From assembly GCA_965183885.1 (NCBI GenBank), contig OZ238992.1:620001-684000 (forward strand): a DNA stretch of 64,000 nucleotides, in the 5' to 3' direction. Below, in pieces: positions 36,001 through 45,042 of this stretch. Below the pieces are notes generated by a model. The model had not been told where the DNA came from and ran no database searches. It was given only the letters and a program-made list of their open reading frames with translations. A program made the position numbers and the translations under genes. Source of the DNA: UWMA-0277 sp965183885 (GTDB taxonomy: Bacteria > Bacteroidota > Bacteroidia > Flavobacteriales > BACL11). Numbering within the stretch: position 1 is the stretch's first letter; each line of letters starts with the position of its first letter.

Positions 36001-38267
36001 CTTTTTATTTGAGCATCAACAACCGATAAGGTTATCATATTAATAATTTCACGAACTGTACATCCTAATTGTAAAATATGAACAGGCTTTTTCATCCCAA
36101 CTAATACAGGTCCTATAGAGTCAACCTCAGCAACCTCTTGTATTAATTTATATGCAACATTTCCTGCTTCTAAATTAGGAAATATTAATGTATTTGCTTT
36201 TTCATTAGCTAAACTAGAGAAAGGAAATATTTGTTGGGTTTTTTCTGAATTTAATGCAAAATCTGCTTGAATCTCCCCATCAACAATCATATTAGGGTTT
36301 CGCTCTTGCAATAATACTGCAGCCTTTGACATTTTCTCTGACTCCTTTGTTCTGGTAGAACCAAAATTAGAATAAGACAATAAAGCTAATCTTGGAGTAA
36401 TTTTAAACTGCTTTACAGTTTTAGCTATCATTTCACTAATCTCTACTAAATCTTCTGCAGTAGGGTTTAGGTTAATTGTAGTGTCAGCTAAGAATAACGT
36501 TCCTTTCTTAGTATTCATTATGTACATTCCCGCTACATTCTTTACATCATCTTGCTTTCCAATTACCTCTAAAGCAGGTTTAATTGTACTTCTGTAATTT
36601 CTACTTATCCCTGATATTAATGCATCAGCCTCTCCAGTCTCTACCATCATAGAACCAAAGTAATTTCGTTCACGCATTAACTTCCTAGCTTCAAACTGGG
36701 TTAAACCTTTTCGTTTTCTTTTCTCCCATAATAAATCTCCAAACTCATGCCTCTTTTTTTCTTGAGCAGGATCCTTAGGATCAATAATTATTAAATCCTC
36801 AAACTCTATTGAAAATTCTTCAATTAAATCCAATATCTTCTGCTTTCTTCCTAGTAAAATTGGGATAGCAATACCATCATCCTTTACTTGTTGAGCAGCT
36901 TTTAATATTTTATAATGTTCTGCTTCAGCAAAAACTACCTTCTTAGGATTACGTTTTGCTCTAGCTGTTAATGTTCTTACTAGTTTATTATCTAGCCCTA
37001 ATCGCTTCTGTAAATTAGAACGATATACATTCCAATCAGGAATTTCTTCCTGAGCAACTCCTGTTCTAATTGCAGACATAGCAACTGCTGGTGCAACTGC
37101 TGTAATTAATCTAGGATCTAATGGCTTTGGAATAATATATTCAGGGCCAAAAGCTAAAGTATTATCGTCATAAGCAAGGTTAATTTCATCAAGCACTGTC
37201 TCTTTAGCTAAGTTTGCAATTGCCTTTACAGCAGCCAACTTCATATTCTCATTAATCTCAGTAGCTCTTACATCCATAGCTCCCCTAAAAATATAAGGAA
37301 AACCAAGTACATTATTTACTTGATTAGGATGATCAGATCTTCCTGTTGCCATAATAATATCATCACGAGAATTCATTGCTTCCTTATAAGGAATTTCAGG
37401 ATCAGGGTTTGCTAAAGCAAATACAATTGGTCGTTTAGCCATAGACTGCACCATTTCTGTAGTAACAATATTTCCTTTTGATAAGCCTAAGAAGACATCT
37501 GCATTTTTCATAGCCTCTTCTAAAGTTGCAACTCTTCTAGTTGTAGCAAACAATGCTTTTTCTTCAGTAAGATTTTCTCTACTTTGTTTAATAACACCTT
37601 TACTATCTAGCATTACAATATTTTCCCTCTTAGCTCCTAAAGCCAGATATAATTTAGAACAAGACATTGCTGCAGCCCCAGCACCATTCACTACTATTTT
37701 AACCTTTGTAATATCCTTTTTTGCAATTTCTAAAGCATTTAATAATGCTGCTGATGAAATAATTGCTGTACCATGTTGATCATCATGCATTACAGGAATA
37801 TCTAACTCTTCTTTTAGTCTTCTTTCAATTTCGAAACATTCAGGAGCCTTAATATCTTCTAGATTAATCCCCCCAAAAGTAGGAGCAATTGCTTTCACTG
37901 TAGCAACAAATTCATCAACCTTAGCAGCATCTACTTCAATATCAAAAACATCAATATCTGCGAAAATCTTAAACAATAAACCCTTACCCTCCATTACAGG
38001 CTTTGACGCTTCAGGACCAATATCTCCAAGCCCTAAAACTGCTGTACCATTTGAAATTACTGCTACTAAATTCCCTTTAGCAGTATACTTATACACATCA
38101 TCTTTACGCTTAGCAATTTGCTTACATGGCTCTGCTACTCCTGGAGAATAGGCTAACGAGAGTTCTCTTTGCGAACTATGTTTCTTAGTAGGGACAACCT
38201 CAATTTTCCCAGGTCTACCTTCTGCATGGTATGCTAAAGCTTCCTTCTTACTTACTTTTTTTGCCAT
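35997..38267 (-). CDS. maeB: NADP-dependent malic enzyme with C-terminal phosphotransacetylase-like domain
   Basis: A 756-aa protein. The N-terminal half is malic enzyme: SLAYSPGVAEPC, the Lys of TAKGNLVAVISNGTAVLGLGD, DIKAPECFEIE and HDDQHGTA, then a Rossmann NADP site VVNGAGAAAMS. The C-terminal half (about 430-756) resembles phosphate acetyltransferase and in MaeB is thought to be regulatory. The enzyme converts malate to pyruvate and NADPH. A GTG-started frame extends to 38321, but a full -7 promoter match lies inside that extension, and MAKKVSKKEALAYH is the expected N-terminus. It heads the operon with ruvA and sprA. Confidence 0.95.
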   Translation of the reverse strand: MAKKVSKKEALAYHAEGRPGKIEVVPTKKHSSQRELSLAYSPGVAEPCKQIAKRKDDVYKYTAKGNLVAVISNGTAVLGLGDIGPEASKPVMEGKGLLFKIFADIDVFDIEVDAAKVDEFVATVKAIAPTFGGINLEDIKAPECFEIERRLKEELDIPVMHDDQHGTAIISSAALLNALEIAKKDITKVKIVVNGAGAAAMSCSKLYLALGAKRENIVMLDSKGVIKQSRENLTEEKALFATTRRVATLEEAMKNADVFLGLSKGNIVTTEMVQSMAKRPIVFALANPDPEIPYKEAMNSRDDIIMATGRSDHPNQVNNVLGFPYIFRGAMDVRATEINENMKLAAVKAIANLAKETVLDEINLAYDDNTLAFGPEYIIPKPLDPRLITAVAPAVAMSAIRTGVAQEEIPDWNVYRSNLQKRLGLDNKLVRTLTARAKRNPKKVVFAEAEHYKILKAAQQVKDDGIAIPILLGRKQKILDLIEEFSIEFEDLIIIDPKDPAQEKKRHEFGDLLWEKRKRKGLTQFEARKLMRERNYFGSMMVETGEADALISGISRNYRSTIKPALEVIGKQDDVKNVAGMYIMNTKKGTLFLADTTINLNPTAEDLVEISEMIAKTVKQFKITPRLALLSYSNFGSTRTKESEKMSKAAVLLQERNPNMIVDGEIQADFALNSEKTQQIFPFSSLANEKANTLIFPNLEAGNVAYKLIQEVAEVDSIGPVLVGMKKPVHILQLGCTVREIINMITLSVVDAQIKR

Positions 38268-38291
38268 AAAATCTTTAATACTATAAGTAGG

Positions 38292-38299
38292 CAAATTTA
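38292..38299 (-). promoter_or_regulatory. Probable -7 promoter element of the maeB-ruvA-sprA-gcvH-tonB unit
   Basis: On the minus strand this reads TAAATTTG, a full match to TAnnTTTG, 25 bp before the maeB ATG at 38267. It lies inside the longest possible maeB frame and so argues for the shorter start. Confidence 0.5.
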
Positions 38300-38331
38300 A
38301 GGATTTGATTGTATATAGCACTATAAAAAAG

Positions 38332-38360
38332 AAAACCCTGCATTATTAATGCAGGGTTTT
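38332..38360 (-). terminator. Terminator of the 38383-39096 cargo gene
   Basis: A perfect 13-bp stem (AAAACCCTGCATT with AATGCAGGGTTTT) around a 3-base loop, 22 bp after the stop of the minus-strand gene and just upstream of the maeB promoter. Confidence 0.85.
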
Positions 38361-38382
38361 TATAATTAAAGAATTAATCTTT

Positions 38383-39096
38383 TTACTTTATAATTAGTTT
38401 TTTGATAGAAATAAGCTCATCATTCACTGTTAAATTTCCAAAGTAAACACCTTTACTCATATCTCCAACATATACCTTTTTTCTTCCATCTTCAGATAAC
38501 TGAACTTCTTTAACCACATTCCCTAAGATATCTATAATCTTAAGAGTTGCATCTCCAACTACATTATAATCAAAATTAATATATTCTTGAGCTGGATTTG
38601 GAAAAAACTCACTAAATTCATTAACAATATCATCAACTCCAGTAACATTAAAATTATAAGTAATCACCTTACAAGTCTCATCAGAAGGATTGTTTTGGTC
38701 ATAAAAACAATACTCAACTTTTGCTTGACCCGCTATACCTCCTGTACTAAAATACCCTGAAAAAGCATCAACATCACTATTATCATATGAAATAGTTTGC
38801 CCTGGAGCAAATACAACTGAAGCACTCGGAAGAATAGAAGTAGAAGAATAACAAGTTCCCCCAAAACAATATGTTGAACCCGCCCAAGTTGGCATACCTA
38901 ATGGCAAAGTTAAATTTGTTTTTTGACACACAATAGTAATTGAACTAGATGAAGTGTTTTTCACATCCAAATGATGTGTTATTTGTGAATTTGGATCACT
39001 AGCAAATACAGTATCTCCAGTCACTACCAAACTTTGTGCAAGTACGAAGCTAATCTGCGTTAAAAATAAAGCTGCTAAAAGTAAATTTCTTTTCAT
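38383..39096 (-). CDS. Small secreted protein with type IX sorting domain
   Basis: A 237-aa protein from the chosen start (MKRNLLLAALFLTQ), with signal peptide ending near VLAQS. A beta-rich central region has six cysteines, including CQKT, YCFGGTCYSS, VEYCFYDQ and ETCKVITY, and is of unknown function. The C-terminus is a type A sorting domain: FPNPAQEYINFDY, then DMSKGVYFGNL and a final KKLIIK. It would be exported through SprA. A frame six codons longer starts at 39114 but runs through a -7 promoter match, so 39096 is preferred. It is transcribed alone, divergent from another type IX cargo gene. Confidence 0.82.
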   Translation of the reverse strand: MKRNLLLAALFLTQISFVLAQSLVVTGDTVFASDPNSQITHHLDVKNTSSSSITIVCQKTNLTLPLGMPTWAGSTYCFGGTCYSSTSILPSASVVFAPGQTISYDNSDVDAFSGYFSTGGIAGQAKVEYCFYDQNNPSDETCKVITYNFNVTGVDDIVNEFSEFFPNPAQEYINFDYNVVGDATLKIIDILGNVVKEVQLSEDGRKKVYVGDMSKGVYFGNLTVNDELISIKKLIIK

Positions 39097-39111
39097 AATA
39101 AAATCTTTCGG

Positions 39112-39119
39112 CAAATATA
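39112..39119 (-). promoter_or_regulatory. Probable promoter (-7 element) of the small cargo gene
   Basis: On the minus strand this reads TATATTTG, 16 bp before the ATG at 39096. A TTG (39141-39143) lies 21 bp further upstream as a possible -33 element. Confidence 0.5.
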
Positions 39120-39201
39120 TTGATTTATTTTCAATTTAAACAATAATCTGAACACGTAAGAGAAAAATAATCACCAAAACAACTAATCATTAAAAAAAAC
39201 A

Positions 39202-39209
39202 TATATTTG
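39202..39209 (+). promoter_or_regulatory. Probable -7 promoter element of the thioredoxin-like cargo gene
   Basis: TATATTTG, a full match to TAnnTTTG, 36 bp before the ATG at 39246. No convincing -33 element was found. Confidence 0.5.
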
Positions 39210-39245
39210 TCGAATTAATTTAATCAATAACCTAAAAAAAAACAC

Positions 39246-40706
39246 ATGAAAAAGATTTTACAAATTGCAATTGTTGCTCTATTTGCAGTTAGCACAGCAA
39301 AAGCACAACTACCTGACGGGTCAGTAGCTCCTGACTTTACTCTAGTAGACATTAACGGAGTAAGCCATAACCTATATACTTATTTAGATAGTGGATACAC
39401 TGTATTTATTGATTTTTCTGCTGTATGGTGTGGACCATGTTGGTCATACCACACATCTGGAGCATTAGAAGACCTTTATATGCAACACGGACCTGCAGGA
39501 ATGCCAAATGTTGACCCTACTACCACTGATGACGTTATGGTATTTTTTATTGAAGGTGATGCCGCTGATTCTGCTGCTTTAGGAGGAACTGGTGGAAACA
39601 CTCAAGGAAACTGGATTCAAGGAACTCCTTACCCTTTAATATTAACTGATGCAACTCAAGCTACAGGACAACAAGTAACTACTGATTATTCTATCGCTTA
39701 CTGGCCAACGCTTTATAAAGTTTGTCCAGATAGATTAACATCATTAGCAGGACAACCTTCTAACCCTTACTCTTTAGTTAGCGCATGTCCTCCTGCAGCA
39801 TCAAACAATAATGATGCTAGAACTTTTGACTATGCTGGTGAAACAGTAACTTGCGAAGGAGATTTAACTCCACAGATTACAATCCAGAATTATGGTCTTA
39901 CAAATTTAACATCTTTAACAATTGAAGTAAAACTTAACGGAACTACTCAATCTACTACACCATGGACAGGAAACTTAGGAACTTATGGAACAGAAGACGT
40001 TACTCTGCCTGCCTTAACTGGACTAGCAAATAATGATGCTGTTACTATTGATGTATCTCAGCCTAATAATGCTACTGATGCTGACCCATCAAACAATCCA
40101 ACAGTAGCATTTAATGTTGCTTTAGCAACTCAAAATACACATACTAATGTTACAGTAACAATTGAGACTGATGCTTATGGATCTGAAACTACATGGGAAA
40201 TTACAAACTCAAGTGGAGCTTCAGTATTATCAGGAGGACCTTACAATGATCTTACTGCAGCAGGAACAACTCCTCAAACACCAGTTTCTGGAACGTTAAA
40301 TCCTAATGAGTGTCATACATTCACAATATACGATAGTTATGGTGATGGTATCGATGCTGGATATGGTGCTGGATCATTCTTAGTTGCTGATGATAATGGT
40401 ACTACATTAGCTTCAGGAGGTCAGTTTGCTGAAAGCACAGCTGCTGCATTTAAAACAGGAGCTGCTACTGTAGGAATAAACGACATTACTTCAAACCTAA
40501 CAGTTTACCCTTCTCCAGTTAAAGACGTATTAACTATTAATGGTGACTATAACTCAGCAAATATTTATGACTTATTTGGAAAGTTAGTTTTAGCAACTGA
40601 CAACCAAAAAACAATTGATGTTTCTGAATTAAGTAACGGTATTTATATGCTTAATATTATTACTGAAAATGGCACTACAATTAAGAAAATTACAATAGCT
40701 AAGTAA
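39246..40706 (+). CDS. Secreted thioredoxin-fold protein with type IX sorting domain
   Basis: A 486-aa protein. A signal peptide (to about residue 20, STAKAQ) is followed by a thioredoxin/TlpA-like domain with the active site WCGPC (Cys62, Cys65). A CARDB-like beta domain follows at about 195-290 (VTCEGDLTPQITIQNYG), then a second beta domain with IYDSYGDGIDAGYG, and a type A sorting domain starting LTVYPSPVKDVLTING and ending KKITIAK. It should therefore be placed on or released from the cell surface as a thiol-disulfide protein, which is unusual for TlpA domains. It has its own promoter and terminator, upstream of a periplasmic TlpA operon. Confidence 0.83.
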   Translation: MKKILQIAIVALFAVSTAKAQLPDGSVAPDFTLVDINGVSHNLYTYLDSGYTVFIDFSAVWCGPCWSYHTSGALEDLYMQHGPAGMPNVDPTTTDDVMVFFIEGDAADSAALGGTGGNTQGNWIQGTPYPLILTDATQATGQQVTTDYSIAYWPTLYKVCPDRLTSLAGQPSNPYSLVSACPPAASNNNDARTFDYAGETVTCEGDLTPQITIQNYGLTNLTSLTIEVKLNGTTQSTTPWTGNLGTYGTEDVTLPALTGLANNDAVTIDVSQPNNATDADPSNNPTVAFNVALATQNTHTNVTVTIETDAYGSETTWEITNSSGASVLSGGPYNDLTAAGTTPQTPVSGTLNPNECHTFTIYDSYGDGIDAGYGAGSFLVADDNGTTLASGGQFAESTAAAFKTGAATVGINDITSNLTVYPSPVKDVLTINGDYNSANIYDLFGKLVLATDNQKTIDVSELSNGIYMLNIITENGTTIKKITIAK

Positions 40707-40725
40707 TACTATATTACCTAGTATT

Positions 40726-40756
40726 AAAAACCCTGGCTTTTAGCCAGGGTTTTTTT
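40726..40756 (+). terminator. Terminator of the thioredoxin-like cargo gene
   Basis: A perfect 12-bp stem (AAAAACCCTGGC with GCCAGGGTTTTT) with loop TTTTA and a T run, 20 bp after the stop codon. Confidence 0.85.
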
Positions 40757-40814
40757 ATGTCTATTAAATAGATATTAGTAAATTAGCCACATAATTAAAA
40801 ACTAAAATATACAA

Positions 40815-41309
40815 ATGAGATTACTACTATTAAGCAGCCTTGCTCTTTTATTATCCGTATCAACTGGATTTTCACAAAATAGAGCTCTACCAAGTGTTAA
40901 TTTAAAAACTTTAGACGGAAAGAGTGTTAACATCCAAGAATTAGAAAATGATGGAAAACCAATCGTGATTAGCTTTTGGGCTACTTGGTGTAAGCCTTGT
41001 AAAAAAGAATTAAATACTATAGCCGAGATATATGAAGATTGGCAAGAAGAAACAGGAGTAAAATTAGTTGCTATCTCAATTGATGACACAAGGTCAATGT
41101 CAAAAGTAGCTCCTTATGTAAACTCATCTGACTGGGATTATGAAATATTACTTGATCCAAACAAAGATTTATCTCGTGTACTAGGTGTTTCCACTATCCC
41201 TCATACTTTTTTATTAAATGGAAAAAAAGAAATCGTTTGGCAACACAAAGGTTATGTTGATGGTGACGAAGAGGAATTACTTGAACAAATTAAAAAATTA
41301 GCAAAATAA
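40815..41309 (+). CDS. TlpA-family periplasmic thioredoxin
   Basis: A 164-aa protein with a signal peptide (to about residue 20, STGFSQ) and a single thioredoxin domain. The active site is ATWCKPC (Cys59, Cys62), followed by the TlpA features VAISIDD and a cis-proline in STIPHTFLLN. It is expected to reduce or oxidise exported disulfides. It leads a tightly packed operon, 2 bp before the DUF6029-like gene. The promoter is less clear than elsewhere: the nearest candidate is TAAATTAG, one base off consensus. Confidence 0.88.
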   Translation: MRLLLLSSLALLLSVSTGFSQNRALPSVNLKTLDGKSVNIQELENDGKPIVISFWATWCKPCKKELNTIAEIYEDWQEETGVKLVAISIDDTRSMSKVAPYVNSSDWDYEILLDPNKDLSRVLGVSTIPHTFLLNGKKEIVWQHKGYVDGDEEELLEQIKKLAK

Positions 41310-41311
41310 TA

Positions 41312-43006
41312 ATGAAAAATGCAATTATAGCCATCACATTTTCTTGTGCTTTCTTAGGAGGTTTTGCGCAAAATAACTCAGGAGAAATACATGGTGACTT
41401 TGATCTTAACTTGCAAAGTTATCAAGAAGATGCCTTAATTGGCGCAAAAGCTGCTGACGAAACTATTTTAAATAATAGTTACCTAAATATTAACTATACT
41501 AAAGGAAATTTTTCTACAGGAATCAGATATGAAAGCTACTTAAATGCTCTTGCTGACTATGACCCTGACTTTAAAGGAAATGGGATCCCTTACAGATTTG
41601 CTACCTTTACAATTGACGGACTAGAAATTACTGCAGGAAATTATTATGAACAATTAGGAAGTGGACTTATCTTTAGAAGCTATGAAGAAAAAGGGCTTGG
41701 AATTGACAATGCTATGGATGGTGTTCGCTTAAAGTACAATCCTACCAATGGTGTTTATTTAAAAACCTTTATTGGTAAAAGCAGAACCTACTTTACTTAT
41801 GCAGACGGAATATTTAGAGGCTTAGATGCTGAGATAAATCTTAATGAAACACTAAACTTAACTTCAAAAATACGCCTTATCTTAGGAGGAAGTTTTGTAA
41901 GTAGATATCAAGAAAGAACAAACCTTAAATTTAAACTACCACAAAACGTAAGTGCTTACGCAGGTCGATTAAATGTTATTAGAGGTGGATGGAACTATTA
42001 TGGTGAATACGCTTATAAAATTAATGATCCAGGAAATTCACTACAAGAAAGCCAAATGAATTACGCAAGCGGGAATGCTTTTACTAATAGCATTACGTTT
42101 TCAAAGAGAGGCTTAGGGATTTCTGCAGAAATGCACAGATCTGACAATATGATATTTTTATCTGACAGAGATAAAACGGGAAAAGCCTATATCATGAATT
42201 ACATACCAACTTTAAGTAAGCCTCACGCTTATACTCTTTTAGCTCTTTATCCTTGTGCTACACAAGCAATGGGTGAATTTGGAATGCAATTTGATGTGTT
42301 CTATAAAATCAAAAAAGGAACATTACTAGGAGGTAAATACGGAACCAAACTAAATTTTAATCTTTCACGAATTAATGCCTTAAACGGAGGCAACTCATTC
42401 CTTAATGATGACAAAAGCCAAACACATACTCCAATGCTTATTAGTGTAACTGGTGAGGATCTTTATTTCTTTGACTTTAACCTTGAGATAAATAAAAAAG
42501 TGAATAAGAAGTTAAGTTTTAACGCTGTATTTGCTAATCAAACTTATAATAAAGATTTTCTTGAAGGCCATACATTAGGAGATTATGGATCTATAAACTC
42601 TACTATTGGAGTAGCGGATATTAGTTATAAAATAAAAAAGGGGCATACTATTCGTGTAGAAGCTCAAGGTTTATTCTCAAAACAACTAGAAGACTATACT
42701 GATCATGGGGGGATTTATAAAAATGGATTACAAGAACCAGCAGAAGGAGACTGGGCTATGGCTTTAATTGAATATACCATATCTCCACATTGGTTTTTTG
42801 CAGTACAAGACATGTATAATTATGGGAATGAGAATGCAAACAAACAATTGCATTATGTGAACATTAATTGTGGTTTCATTAAAGGTTCAAACCGATTTTC
42901 AATTGGTTATGGGAAAAAGAGAGAAGGAATCTTTTGTGTAGGAGGAGTTTGTAAACTAGTACCTTCATCAAATGGATTTAGTTTAAATATATCATCAAGT
43001 TTTTAA
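41312..43006 (+). CDS. DUF6029-like outer-membrane protein
   Basis: A 564-aa protein with a signal peptide (to GGFAQ, about residue 20) and a long beta-barrel-like body of alternating hydrophobic and polar residues. GNYYEQLGSGLIFRSYEEKGLGIDNA, given here as two abutting halves, is its most family-like segment. It ends in a strand-like SNGFSLNISSSF. I assign it to the DUF6029 family from memory of this segment and of its neighbours (TlpA and Omp28); function is not established. It starts 2 bp after the TlpA gene and stops 2 bp before the Omp28-like gene. Confidence 0.7.
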   Translation: MKNAIIAITFSCAFLGGFAQNNSGEIHGDFDLNLQSYQEDALIGAKAADETILNNSYLNINYTKGNFSTGIRYESYLNALADYDPDFKGNGIPYRFATFTIDGLEITAGNYYEQLGSGLIFRSYEEKGLGIDNAMDGVRLKYNPTNGVYLKTFIGKSRTYFTYADGIFRGLDAEINLNETLNLTSKIRLILGGSFVSRYQERTNLKFKLPQNVSAYAGRLNVIRGGWNYYGEYAYKINDPGNSLQESQMNYASGNAFTNSITFSKRGLGISAEMHRSDNMIFLSDRDKTGKAYIMNYIPTLSKPHAYTLLALYPCATQAMGEFGMQFDVFYKIKKGTLLGGKYGTKLNFNLSRINALNGGNSFLNDDKSQTHTPMLISVTGEDLYFFDFNLEINKKVNKKLSFNAVFANQTYNKDFLEGHTLGDYGSINSTIGVADISYKIKKGHTIRVEAQGLFSKQLEDYTDHGGIYKNGLQEPAEGDWAMALIEYTISPHWFFAVQDMYNYGNENANKQLHYVNINCGFIKGSNRFSIGYGKKREGIFCVGGVCKLVPSSNGFSLNISSSF

Positions 43007-43008
43007 TT

Positions 43009-44055
43009 ATGAAAAAATACATATCACTACTTAGTTTAATTTTTATTATTGCATCATGTGATGTAGTTGAAGGGCCATATGATATAACTGAAGATTGTGC
43101 AGGTATTATTGGAGGAGATAATATTTGTGGATGCACTGACAGTTTAGCACTTAACTTTAATATAACTGCTACTTTTGAAGATAATAGCTGTATTTATGAT
43201 TCAATAATTTATGGGTGTACAGACAGTTTAGCTATCAACTTTGATAGTACTGCAAATATTGATGACGGCAGTTGTATTTACGAGAATTCTACCTATACTA
43301 AAAAAGTTCTTATAGAAGACTTTACAGGACACACTTGCCCTAATTGCCCTGGAGCCGCAAGAGAGTTAGAAGCAATACATGATGTATATGGAGATCAGAT
43401 TATTGGAATAGCCCTACATGTTTCAACTGGTTTTGCACGACCACATACAGGGTCTGGAAAATTTGAATACGACTTTAGAACTGAATGGGGAACTCAATGG
43501 GATAATTTTTTCAATATTTCTAGCATAGGGCTTCCAGCTGGGATGATTAATAGAATTGGTTTTGATGACAACACCCATTATAAAGGAAAAGATGAATGGG
43601 CTGCTACAGTTGCTTTAGAGCTGGAAAAAGAGCCTGATTTTGGGATTACTATTAATAGCAATAATAATACTATTGAGGTTAATACAAAAGTTCTAAACAC
43701 TATTGAAGGAAGCTATAACCTTGTAGTATGTTTAACAGAAAGCAATATTATTAATTGGCAAAAAGATGGAACAGTTGAAGTTGAAAATTATATACACAAT
43801 CATGTATTAAGAACAGTACTTACTGATGAATCTCTTTCAAATTCAACTGCTCTTAATAAGGACGAAGTTATAAACAAAAGCTTTAATTACTCCCTTGCCG
43901 ACTTAGAGAATTACAATATTAATTATAGTGCAAATACTGCAGAAGCAGGAAACGGAAATGCAGGAGGGTGGAACGCATCCAATATGTCAATTATTGCGTA
44001 TATATACGATATTACTTCACAAGAAATTATACAAGTAGAAGAAATCCATTTATAA
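43009..44055 (+). CDS. Omp28-like lipoprotein with two GCTD repeats and a CPNC thioredoxin-like site
   Basis: A 348-aa lipoprotein (lipobox IIASC, Cys17). Two tandem 22-residue repeats (about 42-63 and 70-91) have the pattern GCTDSLAxNFxxxAxxxDxSCIY, each with two cysteines. This motif recurs in many surface proteins of marine Bacteroidota. An Omp28-type domain follows, beginning KVLIEDFTGHTCPNCPGAA, with Cys110 and Cys113 in a thioredoxin-like position. Omp28 of Porphyromonas is a surface lipoprotein. Its place behind TlpA suggests a redox partner, which is inference. Confidence 0.82.
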   Translation: MKKYISLLSLIFIIASCDVVEGPYDITEDCAGIIGGDNICGCTDSLALNFNITATFEDNSCIYDSIIYGCTDSLAINFDSTANIDDGSCIYENSTYTKKVLIEDFTGHTCPNCPGAARELEAIHDVYGDQIIGIALHVSTGFARPHTGSGKFEYDFRTEWGTQWDNFFNISSIGLPAGMINRIGFDDNTHYKGKDEWAATVALELEKEPDFGITINSNNNTIEVNTKVLNTIEGSYNLVVCLTESNIINWQKDGTVEVENYIHNHVLRTVLTDESLSNSTALNKDEVINKSFNYSLADLENYNINYSANTAEAGNGNAGGWNASNMSIIAYIYDITSQEIIQVEEIHL

Positions 44056-44071
44056 ACTAAATAAACAAATT

Positions 44072-45040
44072 ATGAAAAAAATTCTTTTCCCTATCATTGC
44101 TCTATGTATTAGCTTTAATACAAATGCACAAACAATTAGTTTAACAGATGCTAATGATGCAAATGCTTTTTTACAAGCCTATTTGTCTCCCTTAGGAGAA
44201 AGCTTAGGTGCTGGATTAAATAATGGATGGTACAATACTGCAAAGCCTCATAAGTTAGGAGGCTTTGATGTAACTTTAACTATAAATTCTGTATTAGTTC
44301 CTGAAGCTAGTCAAAGTTTTAACCCAAATGATTTAGAGAATTTTAGTTCTACTAGTGATAATGTAGCTACAGTTTTAGGGAAGGGAGATGCTTCTACTAT
44401 AACATATAGTGGTTTACCTATTCCTGCTACTTTTACTATGCCAGAACAAAAAAGTAGCTTAGGAACATTACCTGTTCCTATGTTAGGTGCTGGTATTGGT
44501 CTTATTAAAAAAACCGAGATAGATATTCGTTTTATCCCTACATACAAGTATAATGCAGGGTTTATAGGGGAAGGTTCTATTGGTTTATGGGGTATAGGAT
44601 TAAAACATGATATTTTACAATGGATTCCTTTTATTGGAGATGCAATCCCAATTAGCCTATCATTACAAGCAGGACATACAAATTTGAACACGCAATTTGA
44701 GATTGAAAGCAATGGCTTAGGACAAGATGTTGAGCTTGATGTAAAAGCAACAACTATTAATTTAATTGCTTCAAGAAAGATACTTATGTTAACAGGTTAT
44801 GCAGGTATAGGATATAATTCATCTACAACATCTTTTAATGGAAATACTAGCTTTCAATTAGGGGCTGGAGGCCAAACTATTGGCTTTGATGTTCCTCTTG
44901 ATATGCAGTTTGAATCACAAAATGAATTTAGAGCTAATGTTGGGATCCGATTTAACATTACAGTAATTGCACTACAAGCCAATTATACTTTTTCAAAATA
45001 CCCTACTGCAACAGTGGGTCTTGGAGTTAGCTTAAGATAA
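44072..45040 (+). CDS. Outer-membrane protein of the DUF6588-like group
   Basis: A 322-aa protein with a signal peptide (to about residue 20, NTNAQT), a helical N-terminal region (ANAFLQAYLSPLGESLG) and a beta-barrel-like C-terminal half (PTYKYNAGFIGEGSIGLWGIGLKHD in two halves, then ALQANYTFSKYPTATVGLGVSLR). I recognise the overall form as DUF6588, a Bacteroidota family with no assigned function; this is a recollection and not a search. It follows the Omp28-like gene by 16 bp and precedes another barrel gene by 2 bp. Confidence 0.6.
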   Translation: MKKILFPIIALCISFNTNAQTISLTDANDANAFLQAYLSPLGESLGAGLNNGWYNTAKPHKLGGFDVTLTINSVLVPEASQSFNPNDLENFSSTSDNVATVLGKGDASTITYSGLPIPATFTMPEQKSSLGTLPVPMLGAGIGLIKKTEIDIRFIPTYKYNAGFIGEGSIGLWGIGLKHDILQWIPFIGDAIPISLSLQAGHTNLNTQFEIESNGLGQDVELDVKATTINLIASRKILMLTGYAGIGYNSSTTSFNGNTSFQLGAGGQTIGFDVPLDMQFESQNEFRANVGIRFNITVIALQANYTFSKYPTATVGLGVSLR

Positions 45041-45042
45041 GT

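Noticed and set aside
44311..44712. 133-residue minus-strand frame opposite the DUF6588-like gene
   Set aside because: Shadow of a real gene with signal peptide and operon context; no start signal or promoter of its own.
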